Shown here one piece after another: positions 11,002 to 18,900 of a stretch of DNA of 64,000 bases; the stretch's first letter is position 1, and the number at the start of each line of letters is the position of its first letter. The position numbers and the translations under genes were made by a program. This stretch comes from Ochrobactrum quorumnocens (lineage in GTDB: Bacteria > Pseudomonadota > Alphaproteobacteria > Rhizobiales > Rhizobiaceae), in NCBI RefSeq assembly GCF_002278035.1, contig NZ_CP022604.1, forward strand, positions 2,490,501 through 2,554,500, in the 5' to 3' direction. The notes under the pieces were generated by a model, which was given only the letters and a program-made list of their open reading frames with translations, was not told the DNA's origin and did not search any database.

Positions 11002-11664
11002 TCAACCCAAACTGGAACCGTCCTCATAGCCCTTAGCGATCAGATAATCATACGCTTCCATGACCTCAAGGGGAACTGCTTGTGCAATCTGGAAGCCCTG
11101 CGCCGGATATTCGAGAATACGCCGGATATCGCCGGTCATTTCACGCATGAGCATTTCGAAACTATGGCCCGGTGTCGGCTGATCTTCGAAGGATGTCGGC
11201 GGGGCTGTAACGAAAGCCTTGGCTTCGGGCCATTGCCGATCAACAGTCGCGCGAACCCGACGCTGGGTTTGTGGCTTGGTCACGAAAATCGGACTGATAG
11301 CACCCGGCACCATTTTCTCACGCGAGAACAAGATGTTTTCGCCAATATTGGTGGCCTTTGGCTCAATGATGATTGCTTCTCTCGGGACACCTTCGGCAAT
11401 CGCAATTTCTGCAAATGCTTCCGCTTCGGAGTTTTTATATAGGCCTTTGGTCCAGTTGCCGCTGTGGCCTGTAAACATGAGCCAGGTGGCAAGGCCTTGC
11501 ATATAAAGCTCTGAGGCGTGTTTTGCGACGCGCGTATCGTAGCTACCCAATCCGATAATGACATCGGCGGTCTGAAGTTCATCATAGATGCAATGGTAAT
11601 CCCATAGCATACGCGCTGCGGCCAGTATTTCGGCCGATACTGCAATTTGAATGTCTGATGTCAT
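11002..11664 (-). CDS. YdcF-like (DUF218) protein
   Basis: A 220-residue DUF218/YdcF protein. Core motifs are VIIGLGSYDTRVAKHASELY, MFTGHSGNWTKG, EAFAEIAIAEGVPREAIIIEPKA and TNIGENILFSRE. No signal peptide or transmembrane helix is present, so it is the cytoplasmic type. E. coli YdcF binds S-adenosylmethionine; the biochemical role of the family is open. The frame continues upstream, but MTSDIQIAV at 11664 overlaps the preceding gene's stop by ATGA and fits family length. It is coupled to the YgjP-like hydrolase. Confidence 0.82.
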   Translation of the reverse strand: MTSDIQIAVSAEILAAARMLWDYHCIYDELQTADVIIGLGSYDTRVAKHASELYMQGLATWLMFTGHSGNWTKGLYKNSEAEAFAEIAIAEGVPREAIIIEPKATNIGENILFSREKMVPGAISPIFVTKPQTQRRVRATVDRQWPEAKAFVTAPPTSFEDQPTPGHSFEMLMREMTGDIRRILEYPAQGFQIAQAVPLEVMEAYDYLIAKGYEDGSSLG

Positions 11665-12413
11665 GTAAAGTCGATAGCCTGTAATGCGCTGCCATTGCGC
11701 TTTAGCCATGCTTTGCAGCGCTCGGTGTCGGGGCAAAGATCAAGGCAGAGTTTCCAGAATTTCGGCCCATGGTTCATCTCGATCAGATGCGCCACTTCAT
11801 GAGCGACGAGATAGTTGATGACGGGCGGCGGGGCCATGCCGATGCGCCATGAAAACGAAAGCACGCCTTCCGAGGTACATGACCCCCAGCGGCTTTTGGT
11901 ATCCTTGAATCGGATCGCTTTGGCTTTACGGCCCACGGTTGTTGTGTGACGAGCAACCAGTTGTTCGATGTCGCGCTTGACTTCACGCTTGAGGTAATCG
12001 GCGACGCGCCGCGCAAGATGCGTAGGGTCGCCATGAACGAGCAGAATATTGCCTTCCAGCAAATCTACCGTGCCGCGTCCCGGCTGATGAGTGATGAGAT
12101 GCGGAACGCCACGAATGGGGATTTTGACGCCTGCGCGGATGCCTGCCTGATCTGGCAGTTTCGCAATGCGACTTTCGATCCAGCCCTCATGGCGGATCAG
12201 AAAGCTCTGAATCTCACGATCCGGCAGACCGGGTGGAATGGTGACACGCAGACCTTTGCCGCCAGTCTCAATGCGCAGGGTCAAACGTTTGGCGCGCGGG
12301 TTTTCCAGCACGCGCAAAGGCAATTCACGTCCCGCGACCGCATGAATGCGTTCGTTTCTGACTATCGCCGACTTTTTAGCCTTCGATGAACGAAATAAGG
12401 AAAAGCCCATCAC
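11661..12413 (-). CDS. YgjP-like zinc-dependent hydrolase (DUF45)
   Basis: A 250-residue protein of the YgjP/DUF45 M48-like metallopeptidase group. The zinc site is HEVAHLIEMNH: His205, Glu206, His209, with a further His215 as probable third ligand. The upstream strand-helix KDTKSRWGSCTSEGVLSFSWRIGMAP is the usual family signature. The N-terminal 60 residues form a basic, beta-rich region typical of the family. The stop overlaps the YdcF-like start (ATGA). Proteolytic activity has rarely been shown for the family, so hydrolase is the safest name. Confidence 0.85.
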   Translation of the reverse strand: MMGFSLFRSSKAKKSAIVRNERIHAVAGRELPLRVLENPRAKRLTLRIETGGKGLRVTIPPGLPDREIQSFLIRHEGWIESRIAKLPDQAGIRAGVKIPIRGVPHLITHQPGRGTVDLLEGNILLVHGDPTHLARRVADYLKREVKRDIEQLVARHTTTVGRKAKAIRFKDTKSRWGSCTSEGVLSFSWRIGMAPPPVINYLVAHEVAHLIEMNHGPKFWKLCLDLCPDTERCKAWLKRNGSALQAIDFT

Positions 12414-12464
12414 TTAAGAATAAGTGATTCGCAGAAAAAGCCAGAAAATTTTCTATTTTTTAGC

Positions 12465-12495
12465 AAAACGACGCGGACAAAGCCCGCGTCGTAGT
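12465..12495 (-). terminator. Hairpin, probable terminator below DUF2852
   Basis: A 9-bp perfect stem, ACGACGCGG (12468-12476) with CCGCGTCGT (12484-12492). On the minus strand it is followed by TTTT and an AT-rich stretch. It lies about 100 bases after the DUF2852 stop and just upstream of the YgjP-like gene, so it would separate the two transcripts. A second perfect hairpin (12555-12582) follows the DUF2852 stop directly but lacks a T-run. Confidence 0.55.
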
Positions 12496-12591
12496 CATGT
12501 ATAGACAACGATTTTAGAAAGGTCAGATGCGTAGTTTCAACACTTTAGGGTGCCCGCTATGCGTCCCAAGGGGCGCATAGCGCTCCAAAGG

Positions 12592-13047
12592 TCAAATGTC
12601 TGTGACTTCGTTGCTGTCGTTCTTTTTGCGTGTCGCTGGCGTCCGTTTTCCGGAGGCTTTGCGTTCAGCCATGAAACGGTCGAACTCTTCCTTGTCGCGA
12701 GCACGGCGCAGTTCTGCCGCATAGGCTTCAAAATCAGCGCGCGCTTCTTCCAGCTTGCGGCGTTCTTCTGCCAGGCGGTCGAGTTCTTCGCGACGCCAGT
12801 CGTCAAAAGCTGCATTGCCGGTTGTGCCGCCAAAGCCGAAGCTTTCGCTCTTGCCGCAGTTGCGGAACGAGCCAAACATCGAGTCGGTCTTTTCATTCAC
12901 ACTGCGTTTGAAATCACCGAGACGGTCGCCCCAGATGATATAGGCGAGCATGGCGAGACCAAGCGGCCAGAAGAAAATGAAACCCAGCACCATCAGCGCG
13001 ATTGTCGCTGGCGTCCATGCGGGGCGGATCAATGCGGAATTGGTCAT
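12592..13047 (-). CDS. DUF2852 membrane-anchored coiled-coil protein
   Basis: A 151-residue protein with an N-terminal hydrophobic segment (about residues 12-42, TIALMVLGFIFFWPLGLAML) ending in IWGDRL, then a Ser/Gly-rich linker and a highly charged helix with heptad character (WRREELDRLAEERRKLEEAR, roughly residues 82-125), ending in a basic tail. This matches the alphaproteobacterial DUF2852 family, whose function is unknown. ATG at 13047 follows GGAG at 13054-13057; an in-frame TTG five codons upstream contains that ribosome-binding site and is rejected. Probably inner-membrane with a cytoplasmic coiled coil. Confidence 0.8.
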   Translation of the reverse strand: MTNSALIRPAWTPATIALMVLGFIFFWPLGLAMLAYIIWGDRLGDFKRSVNEKTDSMFGSFRNCGKSESFGFGGTTGNAAFDDWRREELDRLAEERRKLEEARADFEAYAAELRRARDKEEFDRFMAERKASGKRTPATRKKNDSNEVTDI

Positions 13048-13172
13048 GGTTATCTCCGTCAACTCTGAGCCGGTTGTTAATCTCTCGGCTTGATTTTGAG
13101 GTGGTGAACCAATTGCGTTATTTCAAGAATATCCTTGGTCTAATCCCGCATAACGGGAGCTAACCAATGTGA

Positions 13173-14324
13173 TTATCTCGAAATTTTTTTGCGTAAATGT
13201 TCGAGGACAGCCACGCCAAGTCCCGCCAAAAGCGCCCAGAAGGCTGAACCGACGCCGAAAAAAGCGATGCCTGAGGCTGTCACAGCAAAAGTTATGACCG
13301 CTGCAAGCCGTTCTTCTTCATGTTTGAGGGCGAGCGACATGGCGTTGATGAACGGGCCTGTCAGGGCAAGGCCCGCCACCAGCGCAATGAGTGTTGTGGG
13401 CAGCACAGCGAAGATCGCGACAAGCGAAGCGCCAAACAGAGCGAAGACGACATAGATTGCTGCATAGACGGGACCGGTCAGCCAGCGCTTCGCATGATCG
13501 GGATGGGCATCCGGGCCGGTGCACAGAGCTGCAGAAATGGCAGCAAGATTGCTGGTGCCTGCGCCAAAAGGCGCTGAGAGCAGGGAGAAAAGACCTGTCA
13601 CCTGCAAGGAGGCGCTGGTCGGAGGCTCATAGCCCGAAGCGCGCAACACTGCAAAGCCCGGCAGGTTCTGCGATGCCATGGTGACGATATAGAGTGGAAG
13701 CGCCAAGGCAATAATCGCGCCCATGTGAAATTCGGGCCAGATCAGTGTCAGCGTCGAAATTTCGGGCGCAGGCAATTGTGGTGCGCGACCTGACAAGAGC
13801 GCGTAAGTCATGCCGATTACCAGCACGGCGATAACGGCGAGAGACGGGTTAAACAGGCGGATCACGAAAAACAGAGCCACCAAGGGCAGCACGAAAGCCG
13901 GGTCAAGTGAGACGGTCTTTGCCGCTGCGATAACGAAACTCAGCAATACGCCTGCCAGCATGCCCGATGCGACAGAGGTCGGAATACGCGATACCAGCGT
14001 CGAGAGCTGCCGGATTAGCCCGGTCAGGATCAGGGCAATGGCTGCCACAATAAAAGCGCCAACGGCTTCAGGCATGGTGAAACCTACGCTCGCGCCAATC
14101 AGTGCCAGGCCCGGCGTTGACCAGGCTCCGATAATCGGCATCTTGTAACGAACACTCAACCAGGCGGACGAGGCGGCAATTGCCAGACAGACAGCTGTTA
14201 CCCAGCTCGCTGTTTGCGCCTGCGTTGCACCAAGTGCATTTGCTGCCGCAATGATGAGCGCCAGCGTAGAGCCAAAGCCGACGATTGCCGCGACGGCTGA
14301 AGATGCAAAGACCGAAAAGCGCAT
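13173..14324 (-). CDS. benE: BenE-family benzoate/H+ symporter
   Basis: A 383-residue, very hydrophobic protein with about 11-12 membrane helices, matching the BenE family. Characteristic stretches include ASSAWLSVRYKMPIIGAWSTPGLAL, the conserved IVTMASQNLPGFAVLRASGY, and FGAGTSNLAAISAALCTGPDAHPD. BenE proteins import benzoate or similar aromatic acids with protons. No benzoate catabolic genes are nearby, so the transported substrate is uncertain. It starts 3 bases after the downstream end of the alpha/beta hydrolase gene, on the same strand, so the two are probably co-transcribed. Confidence 0.88.
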   Translation of the reverse strand: MRFSVFASSAVAAIVGFGSTLALIIAAANALGATQAQTASWVTAVCLAIAASSAWLSVRYKMPIIGAWSTPGLALIGASVGFTMPEAVGAFIVAAIALILTGLIRQLSTLVSRIPTSVASGMLAGVLLSFVIAAAKTVSLDPAFVLPLVALFFVIRLFNPSLAVIAVLVIGMTYALLSGRAPQLPAPEISTLTLIWPEFHMGAIIALALPLYIVTMASQNLPGFAVLRASGYEPPTSASLQVTGLFSLLSAPFGAGTSNLAAISAALCTGPDAHPDHAKRWLTGPVYAAIYVVFALFGASLVAIFAVLPTTLIALVAGLALTGPFINAMSLALKHEEERLAAVITFAVTASGIAFFGVGSAFWALLAGLGVAVLEHLRKKISR

Positions 14325-14327
14325 GGA

Positions 14328-15119
14328 TTATTCCTCGCCGGATATGGGGCCAGATATGCGTTCGACTAAGCCCGATACAGTGCGGACGAGCAGATCGAGG
14401 TCCTGCGGGCGAGACAGGCGATGATCGCCGTCACGAACCAGTGTCAGCGTCACATCATCGACCGGCAGATGCTCGACCAGCTTCAAGGCGTGTTGATAGG
14501 GAACAGCCTCATCCACCATGCCTTGCAGAATATGGACCGGGCAGCCCGTGTCGATGATTCCCTTCAGAACCAGATTCTGGCGTCCATCTTCGATCAGTGC
14601 GCGGGTATAGATGTATGGATTGGGCGAGTATTCCGAAGATTCCTCGAAATAGCCTTGTTCGATGAGATCACGCTTTTGTGCTTCGGTCAGCGACGGCTCG
14701 ACGAGTTCGGCGGTGAAATCCGGTGCCGGCGCGATCAGAACGATCCCAGCAGGTGACTTGCCAGCCTTTTTCAGCTCTTGCGCCATGCACAGCGCTATCC
14801 ACCCGCCCATCGACGAGCCGACAAGTATTTGCGGGCCTTGCGCATATTTCGCATAAACTGCGAGGCTTTCGTCGAGCCAGCGCGAAATCGTTCCCTGGTT
14901 GAAGTCGCCACCCGACTCACCATGGCCCGAATAATCGAGGCGAAGTGCCGAATGTCCGCTCTTTTGGGCCCATTCATCGAGAACGACAGCCTTTGTGCCG
15001 AGCATGTCGGAACGGTAGCCACCAAGCCAGACGACGCCGGGAGCATTGCGCCCCGCTCTGTAACGGACAGCAATATTGGCGCCGTTCACGTCGATAAAAT
15101 CCGGCTGTGTTCCGCTCAT
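14328..15119 (-). CDS. Alpha/beta hydrolase
   Basis: A 263-residue alpha/beta-hydrolase. The nucleophile elbow is GSSMGGW with Ser103; the oxyanion/cap approach is LDYSGHGESGG; the acid is the Asp in GMVDEAVPY; the general-base His is in DGDHRLSRPQD. No signal peptide. It resembles the palmitoyl-protein-thioesterase ABHD10-like or carboxylesterase hydrolases of Rhizobiales, but the substrate cannot be read from sequence. It is the first gene of a pair with the BenE-type transporter; an ester hydrolase plus aromatic-acid importer could act on one aromatic compound, which is only inference. Confidence 0.82.
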   Translation of the reverse strand: MSGTQPDFIDVNGANIAVRYRAGRNAPGVVWLGGYRSDMLGTKAVVLDEWAQKSGHSALRLDYSGHGESGGDFNQGTISRWLDESLAVYAKYAQGPQILVGSSMGGWIALCMAQELKKAGKSPAGIVLIAPAPDFTAELVEPSLTEAQKRDLIEQGYFEESSEYSPNPYIYTRALIEDGRQNLVLKGIIDTGCPVHILQGMVDEAVPYQHALKLVEHLPVDDVTLTLVRDGDHRLSRPQDLDLLVRTVSGLVERISGPISGEE

Positions 15120-15439
15120 TTCCGTCTCCTGATTGCCTGTAAGGAGTTGTCACTCTCATTTGCCATTTATGTCACTACGGTAAAAGCTGTCCGCCTTCCA
15201 CCCTCTTGAAATACTCGGACCACCTGCTTGAAATATTAACAAATGTGACCGATATGTCGCTCGCCCCCTTGGAAATGCGAGTTTATTCAGCCGGGGGTGA
15301 TTTTCCTCTTCAAAGATGCTATTGACTTTACCGCTCGCTTGACCACATTTCCGCGTTAAACTGCGGTTTGATGGGGGAATGCCGTCGCGGGCTACGAAAT
15401 TACACCGCTGTTGACGTTAATAATCAGGAGATAACGACC
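15120..15439. other. Divergent intergenic region upstream of infC
   Basis: A 320-base stretch between the hydrolase (-) and infC (+), without a convincing gene. The direct repeat CTTGAAATA occurs at 15205-15213 and 15227-15235, 22 bases apart. TTGACT (about 15326) and TTGACC (about 15341) are possible -35 boxes, but no good -10 box follows at the right distance. An in-frame ATG at 15368 would add 24 non-conserved codons to infC and is not supported by a ribosome-binding site. Confidence 0.5.
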
Positions 15440-15976
15440 ATTCGCCGACCGTTCAGAGCGACGCCGGTCCAGAAAGACGGACCGCGCTCCAACCGTGATA
15501 TCCGGGTTCCCCGGGTCCAGCTCATCGATGCCGAAGGCCACAACCACGGCAGCATCCCGACGCAGGAAGCAATTGCAATGGCTGAGGAAGCCGGTCTCGA
15601 TCTCGTTGAGATCGTGCCGAACGCCGAGCCACCTGTCTGCAAGATCGTGGATCTTGGCAAGCTGAAGTATCAGAATCAGAAAAAAGCCTCCGAAGCGCGC
15701 AAGAAGCAGAAAACGGTCGAAATCAAGGAAATCAAGATGCGACCGAACATCGACACTCATGACTATGAAGTGAAGATGAAGGCTGCACAGCGTTTCTTCG
15801 AAGAAGGCGACAAGGTCAAGGTTACGCTTCGTTTCCGTGGCCGTGAAATGGCCCACCAGGAGCTCGGTATGAAGCTTCTGTTGCGCGTGAAGGAAGACAC
15901 TGTTGAAATCGCAAAGGTGGAATCCGAGCCAAAGCTCGAAGGCCGCCAGATGATGATGGTGTTGGCTCCGCGCTAA
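15440..15976 (+). CDS. infC: Translation initiation factor IF-3, AUU start
   Basis: IF-3 binds the 30S subunit, blocks premature 50S joining and proofreads start codons. The 178 residues cover the N-domain ([30 protein letters not shown]), the lysine-rich linker ([12 protein letters not shown]) and the C-domain ([27 protein letters not shown]). No ATG, GTG or TTG precedes the conserved N-terminus at a sensible distance. ATT at 15440 follows AGGAG (15426-15430) with 9 bases between and begins the family sequence RRPFRAT, so this is an AUU start as in E. coli infC, where it lets IF-3 repress its own translation. The more upstream ATG at 15368 lacks support. Confidence 0.93.
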   Translation: MRRPFRATPVQKDGPRSNRDIRVPRVQLIDAEGHNHGSIPTQEAIAMAEEAGLDLVEIVPNAEPPVCKIVDLGKLKYQNQKKASEARKKQKTVEIKEIKMRPNIDTHDYEVKMKAAQRFFEEGDKVKVTLRFRGREMAHQELGMKLLLRVKEDTVEIAKVESEPKLEGRQMMMVLAPR

Positions 15977-15996
15977 CAGTAAGTTGCTGCCTTTGA

Positions 15997-16022
15997 AAAG
16001 CCGCCTTCGGGCGGTTTTTCTT
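15997..16022 (+). terminator. infC intrinsic terminator
   Basis: CCGCC (16001-16005), TTCG loop, GGCGG (16010-16014), extended by A-T pairs and followed by TTTTTCTTTTT. It lies 20 bases after the infC stop. It separates infC from the methyltransferase and from rpmI. Confidence 0.85.
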
Positions 16023-16054
16023 TTTCTGGATTATTCCACTTTTCAGAGATCAAG

Positions 16055-16669
16055 ATGAAAACACTTGGCGAACTGGGCAAATATCAGCAACGACGTCGTC
16101 TTGCGATTGCCATTGTTATTGGGCTTCTTGTGGTTGCGCTGTTGTTTGTGCGCTCACAATCGACAGGCCATATGCATGAATATATTGAAGCCTTTGGCAT
16201 CAGCCTCATCGTTGCGGCCATTATTGGTCGCATGTGGTGCACGCTTTATATCGGCGGACGCAAGAGTGCGGAAATCGTGCAAAGCGGCCCTTATTCCATC
16301 ACGCGTAATCCACTTTATGTTTTCAGTGCCATCGGTGCCATTGGCATCGGCGCGCAAACGGGAAGCATCATCATTGCGCTGGGCTTCGGTGTTCTGTGCT
16401 ATCTGGCATTTGCCACCGTCATCCGTACCGAAGAGAAGTTTCTGAAGGCGAATTTCGGAAAGCCCTATGAGGCTTATTGCGCAAGTGTTCCGCGATTCTT
16501 TCCAAAACTGTCCTTGTTTCGGGACGACAAGGAACTGATTGTAAAGCCCGACCGCATTTATCGCACTTTTACGGACGGCCTTGTGTTTTTCGTCGCCTAT
16601 CCGTTCTTTGAATTCATCGAATATCTTCAGGATGTCGGTACATTGCCAGTACTTTTGCGCCTTTATTGA
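16055..16669 (+). CDS. Isoprenylcysteine carboxyl methyltransferase-family membrane protein
   Basis: A 204-residue inner-membrane protein with 4-5 helices (about residues 17-34, 46-62, 90-115, 175-190). It has the ICMT/PEMT signature GPYSITRNPLYVF followed by the cofactor-binding helix and the RTEEKFLKANFGKPYEAYCASVPRFFP tail, typical of bacterial ICMT-like SAM-dependent methyltransferases. The acceptor is unknown; bacteria lack prenylated CaaX proteins, so a lipid or small molecule is likely. It sits between infC and rpmI, which are adjacent in many bacteria. Confidence 0.8.
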   Translation: MKTLGELGKYQQRRRLAIAIVIGLLVVALLFVRSQSTGHMHEYIEAFGISLIVAAIIGRMWCTLYIGGRKSAEIVQSGPYSITRNPLYVFSAIGAIGIGAQTGSIIIALGFGVLCYLAFATVIRTEEKFLKANFGKPYEAYCASVPRFFPKLSLFRDDKELIVKPDRIYRTFTDGLVFFVAYPFFEFIEYLQDVGTLPVLLRLY

Positions 16670-16744
16670 TAATTTGGCGGCAACTCGTCCAGATTCACGC
16701 TGATTCAGTCCAGTTCGGGCATTGCGTTTTTCAGGCTTTAGGCC

Positions 16745-16868
16745 TATAAGGCCGCGTTCGAACCGCCCGGCAGGGCATGCCGTGGCGGTTTCGTATGCTT
16801 TCTGGACTTGGTCGGTCCGGGAGTCAAACAAGGGTTCCGGTCTTTTGCGGATACGGACGTCGCTTAAA
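16745..16868 (+). promoter_or_regulatory. Structured leader upstream of rpmI
   Basis: The 253-base gap before rpmI holds a strong bulged hairpin: AACCGCC (16761-16767) and CGGCA (16768-16772) pair with TGCCG (16778-16782) and GGCGGTT (16784-16790). A weaker GGAC/GTCC hairpin follows near 16804-16818. The rpmI-rplT operon is controlled in several bacteria by L20 binding a leader RNA, so this may be such a leader, but I see no direct match to the known E. coli or Bacillus L20 sites. Confidence 0.4.
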
Positions 16869-16909
16869 CAAGAGGCGTGGAGTGCTGCAAGCACGACGGG
16901 GACTAAACA
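16869..16909 (+). repeat. Hairpin repeat element, copy before rpmI
   Basis: CAAGAGGCGTGGAG, then a 5-bp stem GTGCT (16882-16886) / AGCAC (16890-16894) with a GCA loop, then GACGGGGACT and TAAAC. The same framework occurs in front of pheS. It ends just before the AAAGGAG ribosome-binding site of rpmI. Confidence 0.75.
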
Positions 16910-16922
16910 AAGGAGTAGCAAA

Positions 16923-17123
16923 ATGCCCAAGATGAAGACCAAATCGGCTGCTAAGAAGCGGTTCAAAATTACAGGCACTGGCAAAGTTGTAGCTGCGGCT
17001 GCAGGCAAGCGCCATGGCATGATCAAGCGCTCGAACAAGTTCATTCGCGATGCACGCGGCACCATGGTGCTCTCGGAAGCAGATGCGAAGATTGTAAAAC
17101 AGTTCCTGCCTAACGGCCTCTAA
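16923..17123 (+). CDS. rpmI: 50S ribosomal protein L35
   Basis: A 66-residue, strongly basic ribosomal protein with the L35 signature [20 protein letters not shown] and the C-terminal [19 protein letters not shown]. The start is ATG at 16923 behind AAAGGAG (16909-16915); the longer open frame upstream runs through the leader and is not conserved. rplT follows after 27 bases in the usual L35-L20 order. L35 is a 50S component. Confidence 0.97.
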   Translation: MPKMKTKSAAKKRFKITGTGKVVAAAAGKRHGMIKRSNKFIRDARGTMVLSEADAKIVKQFLPNGL

Positions 17124-17150
17124 GCCGCTGTCCTTTAAGGAGATCATATC

Positions 17151-17555
17151 ATGGCACGTGTAAAACGCGGCGTAACTTCCCACGCCAAGCACAAAAAAGT
17201 TCTCGATCAGGCTTCCGGTTTCCGTGGCCGTCGTAAGAATACAATCCGCACCGCTAAGGCTGCTGTTGATCGTTCGAAGCAGTATGCTTACCGCGATCGC
17301 AAGAACCGTAAGCGTACGTTCCGCGCTCTCTGGATTCAGCGTATCAACGCTGCTGTTCGTGAGCAGGGCCTGACCTACGGCCGTTTCATCGACGGTCTTG
17401 CTAAGGCAGGTATCGAGGTTGACCGTAAGGTTCTTTCCGACATCGCAATTCATGAACCGGATGCGTTCGGTGCGCTGGTTGCGTCGGCAAAGAAGGCTCT
17501 CGAGTACCTCAAGAACACCGAGACCCCAAATGCTTTTGAAGGCGCTGTTCGCTAA
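17151..17555 (+). CDS. rplT: 50S ribosomal protein L20
   Basis: A 134-residue basic protein with the L20 pattern [26 protein letters not shown] at the N-terminus and [22 protein letters not shown] in the middle. It binds 23S rRNA early in 50S assembly and represses its own operon in other bacteria. AAGGAG precedes the start. An intrinsic terminator follows, so rpmI-rplT form a two-gene transcript. Confidence 0.97.
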   Translation: MARVKRGVTSHAKHKKVLDQASGFRGRRKNTIRTAKAAVDRSKQYAYRDRKNRKRTFRALWIQRINAAVREQGLTYGRFIDGLAKAGIEVDRKVLSDIAIHEPDAFGALVASAKKALEYLKNTETPNAFEGAVR

Positions 17556-17593
17556 GCCAGCCGCCTTTCCCGAAGCATACTGATAATTTTGGG

Positions 17594-17627
17594 AACCCGC
17601 GCTGGCTCGGCTGGCGCGGGTTTTTCT
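17594..17627 (+). terminator. rpmI-rplT intrinsic terminator
   Basis: AACCCGCGC (17594-17602) pairs with GCGCGGGTT (17614-17622), 9 bp, followed by TTTTT and CTTTC. It stands 38 bases after the rplT stop and before the pheS leader, so pheS needs its own promoter in 17628-17770 or readthrough. Confidence 0.9.
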
Positions 17628-17660
17628 TTCGTATCTGGCGGCCTCCGCAAATATCACCGA

Positions 17661-17770
17661 TCAAGAGGCGTGGAGCGGCAAGCTAAACACGAGGCGTGGA
17701 GTGCCGAAGGCACGACAGGGACTTAAATCAAGAGGCGTGGAGCGCCTTAGGCGCGACAGGGATTTAGACA
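17661..17770 (+). repeat. Tandem hairpin repeats forming the pheS leader
   Basis: Two complete copies and one short copy of the element seen before rpmI. The short copy (17661-17688) has AAGAGGCGTGGAG, a weak AGC/GCT hairpin and CTAAAC. The second (17689-17727) has stem GTGCC/GGCAC with loop GAA. The third (17728-17770) has stem GCGCC/GGCGC with loop TTA. The second and third carry CGACAGGGA after the stem; in the third, AGGGA (17758-17762) is also the ribosome-binding site of pheS, 8 bases before its ATG. Stem bases change in pairs between copies. Confidence 0.75.
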
Positions 17771-18880
17771 ATGAGCGATCTTGAACAACTCGAACAAACA
17801 ATTCTTGGCGATATCGCCCAGGCTGTTGATGAGCAGGCGATTGAAGCGGTACGCGTTGCTGCATTGGGCAAAAAGGGCACGATCTCTGAGAAGCTGAAAA
17901 CGCTGGGTTCAATGTCTCCTGAAGAGCGTCAGGCACAGGGCCCGGCGATCAATGGTTTGAAGAACCGCGTCACTGAAGCGCTGACTGAGCGTAAGACCGA
18001 ATTGCGTCGCCAAGCGATTGCCGCTCGCCTTGAGCGCGAGAAGGTCGACGTGACGTTGCCAGTTCGTGAAAGCGCTGCATCGCGTGGCCGCATTCACCCA
18101 ATTTCGCAGGTTATCGATGAAATCACTGCAATTTTTGCGGATATGGGCTTCTCGATTGCCGAAGGTCCAGATATCGAGACCGACTATTACAATTTTACGG
18201 CGCTGAACTTCCCTGAAGGCCATCCGGCGCGCGAAATGCACGACACGTTCTTCTTCAATGCAGACGAGAAGGGTGAGCGCAAATTGCTGCGCACGCATAC
18301 CTCTCCGGTGCAGGTCCACACGATGGAGAAGTTCGCAGCGCTGCGTGACAAGGAAGGTCGTGACGAGCCGATCCGCATCGTCATTCCGGGCAAGACCTAC
18401 CGCATGGATTCCGACGCCACCCATTCGCCGATGTTTCATCAGGTCGAAGGTCTGGTCGTCGATAAGTCGGCTAATGTTGCCAATATGAAGTGGGTGCTGG
18501 AAGAGTTCTGCAAATCCTTCTTCGAAGTGCCTTCGGTGACAATGCGTATGCGTCCGAGCTTCTTTCCTTTCACCGAACCATCGGTTGAAGTCGATATTCA
18601 GTGCGACCGTTCCGGCCCGCATGTGAAGTTCGGTGAAGGCAATGACTGGCTCGAAATTCTGGGCTGCGGCATGGTACATCCGAATGTACTGCGCGCTTCC
18701 GGCTACGATCCGGACGTCTATCAGGGCTTCGCATGGGGCATGGGTATCGACCGTATTGCCATGCTGAAATATGGCATGCCTGATCTGCGCGCCTTCTTCG
18801 ATGCCGATGTGCGCTGGATCAATCATTACGGTTTCCGTCCCCTCGACATTCCGACGCTGTTCGGCGGTTTGAGCGCGTAA
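17771..18880 (+). CDS. pheS: Phenylalanyl-tRNA synthetase alpha subunit
   Basis: A 369-residue class II aminoacyl-tRNA synthetase subunit that activates phenylalanine and charges tRNA-Phe as an alpha2beta2 tetramer. An N-terminal coiled coil (about residues 1-90) precedes motif 1, [28 protein letters not shown], the [10 protein letters not shown] and [24 protein letters not shown] motif 2 region, and motif 3 [22 protein letters not shown] lies 8 bases before the start, inside the last repeat copy. pheT begins 20 bases after the stop, so the two are co-transcribed. Confidence 0.97.
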   Translation: MSDLEQLEQTILGDIAQAVDEQAIEAVRVAALGKKGTISEKLKTLGSMSPEERQAQGPAINGLKNRVTEALTERKTELRRQAIAARLEREKVDVTLPVRESAASRGRIHPISQVIDEITAIFADMGFSIAEGPDIETDYYNFTALNFPEGHPAREMHDTFFFNADEKGERKLLRTHTSPVQVHTMEKFAALRDKEGRDEPIRIVIPGKTYRMDSDATHSPMFHQVEGLVVDKSANVANMKWVLEEFCKSFFEVPSVTMRMRPSFFPFTEPSVEVDIQCDRSGPHVKFGEGNDWLEILGCGMVHPNVLRASGYDPDVYQGFAWGMGIDRIAMLKYGMPDLRAFFDADVRWINHYGFRPLDIPTLFGGLSA

Positions 18881-18900
18881 AGACAGGAAAGGATAAGCAA

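Noticed and set aside
15368..15439. ATG at 15368 as the infC start
   Set aside because: The 24 added codons are not IF-3-like and the ATG lacks a ribosome-binding site, while AGGAG sits correctly before the AUU at 15440.
16722..16922. Extension of the rpmI frame through the leader
   Set aside because: The frame is open but unconserved, runs through the hairpin element and lacks a ribosome-binding site, while L35 begins exactly at 16923 behind AAAGGAG.
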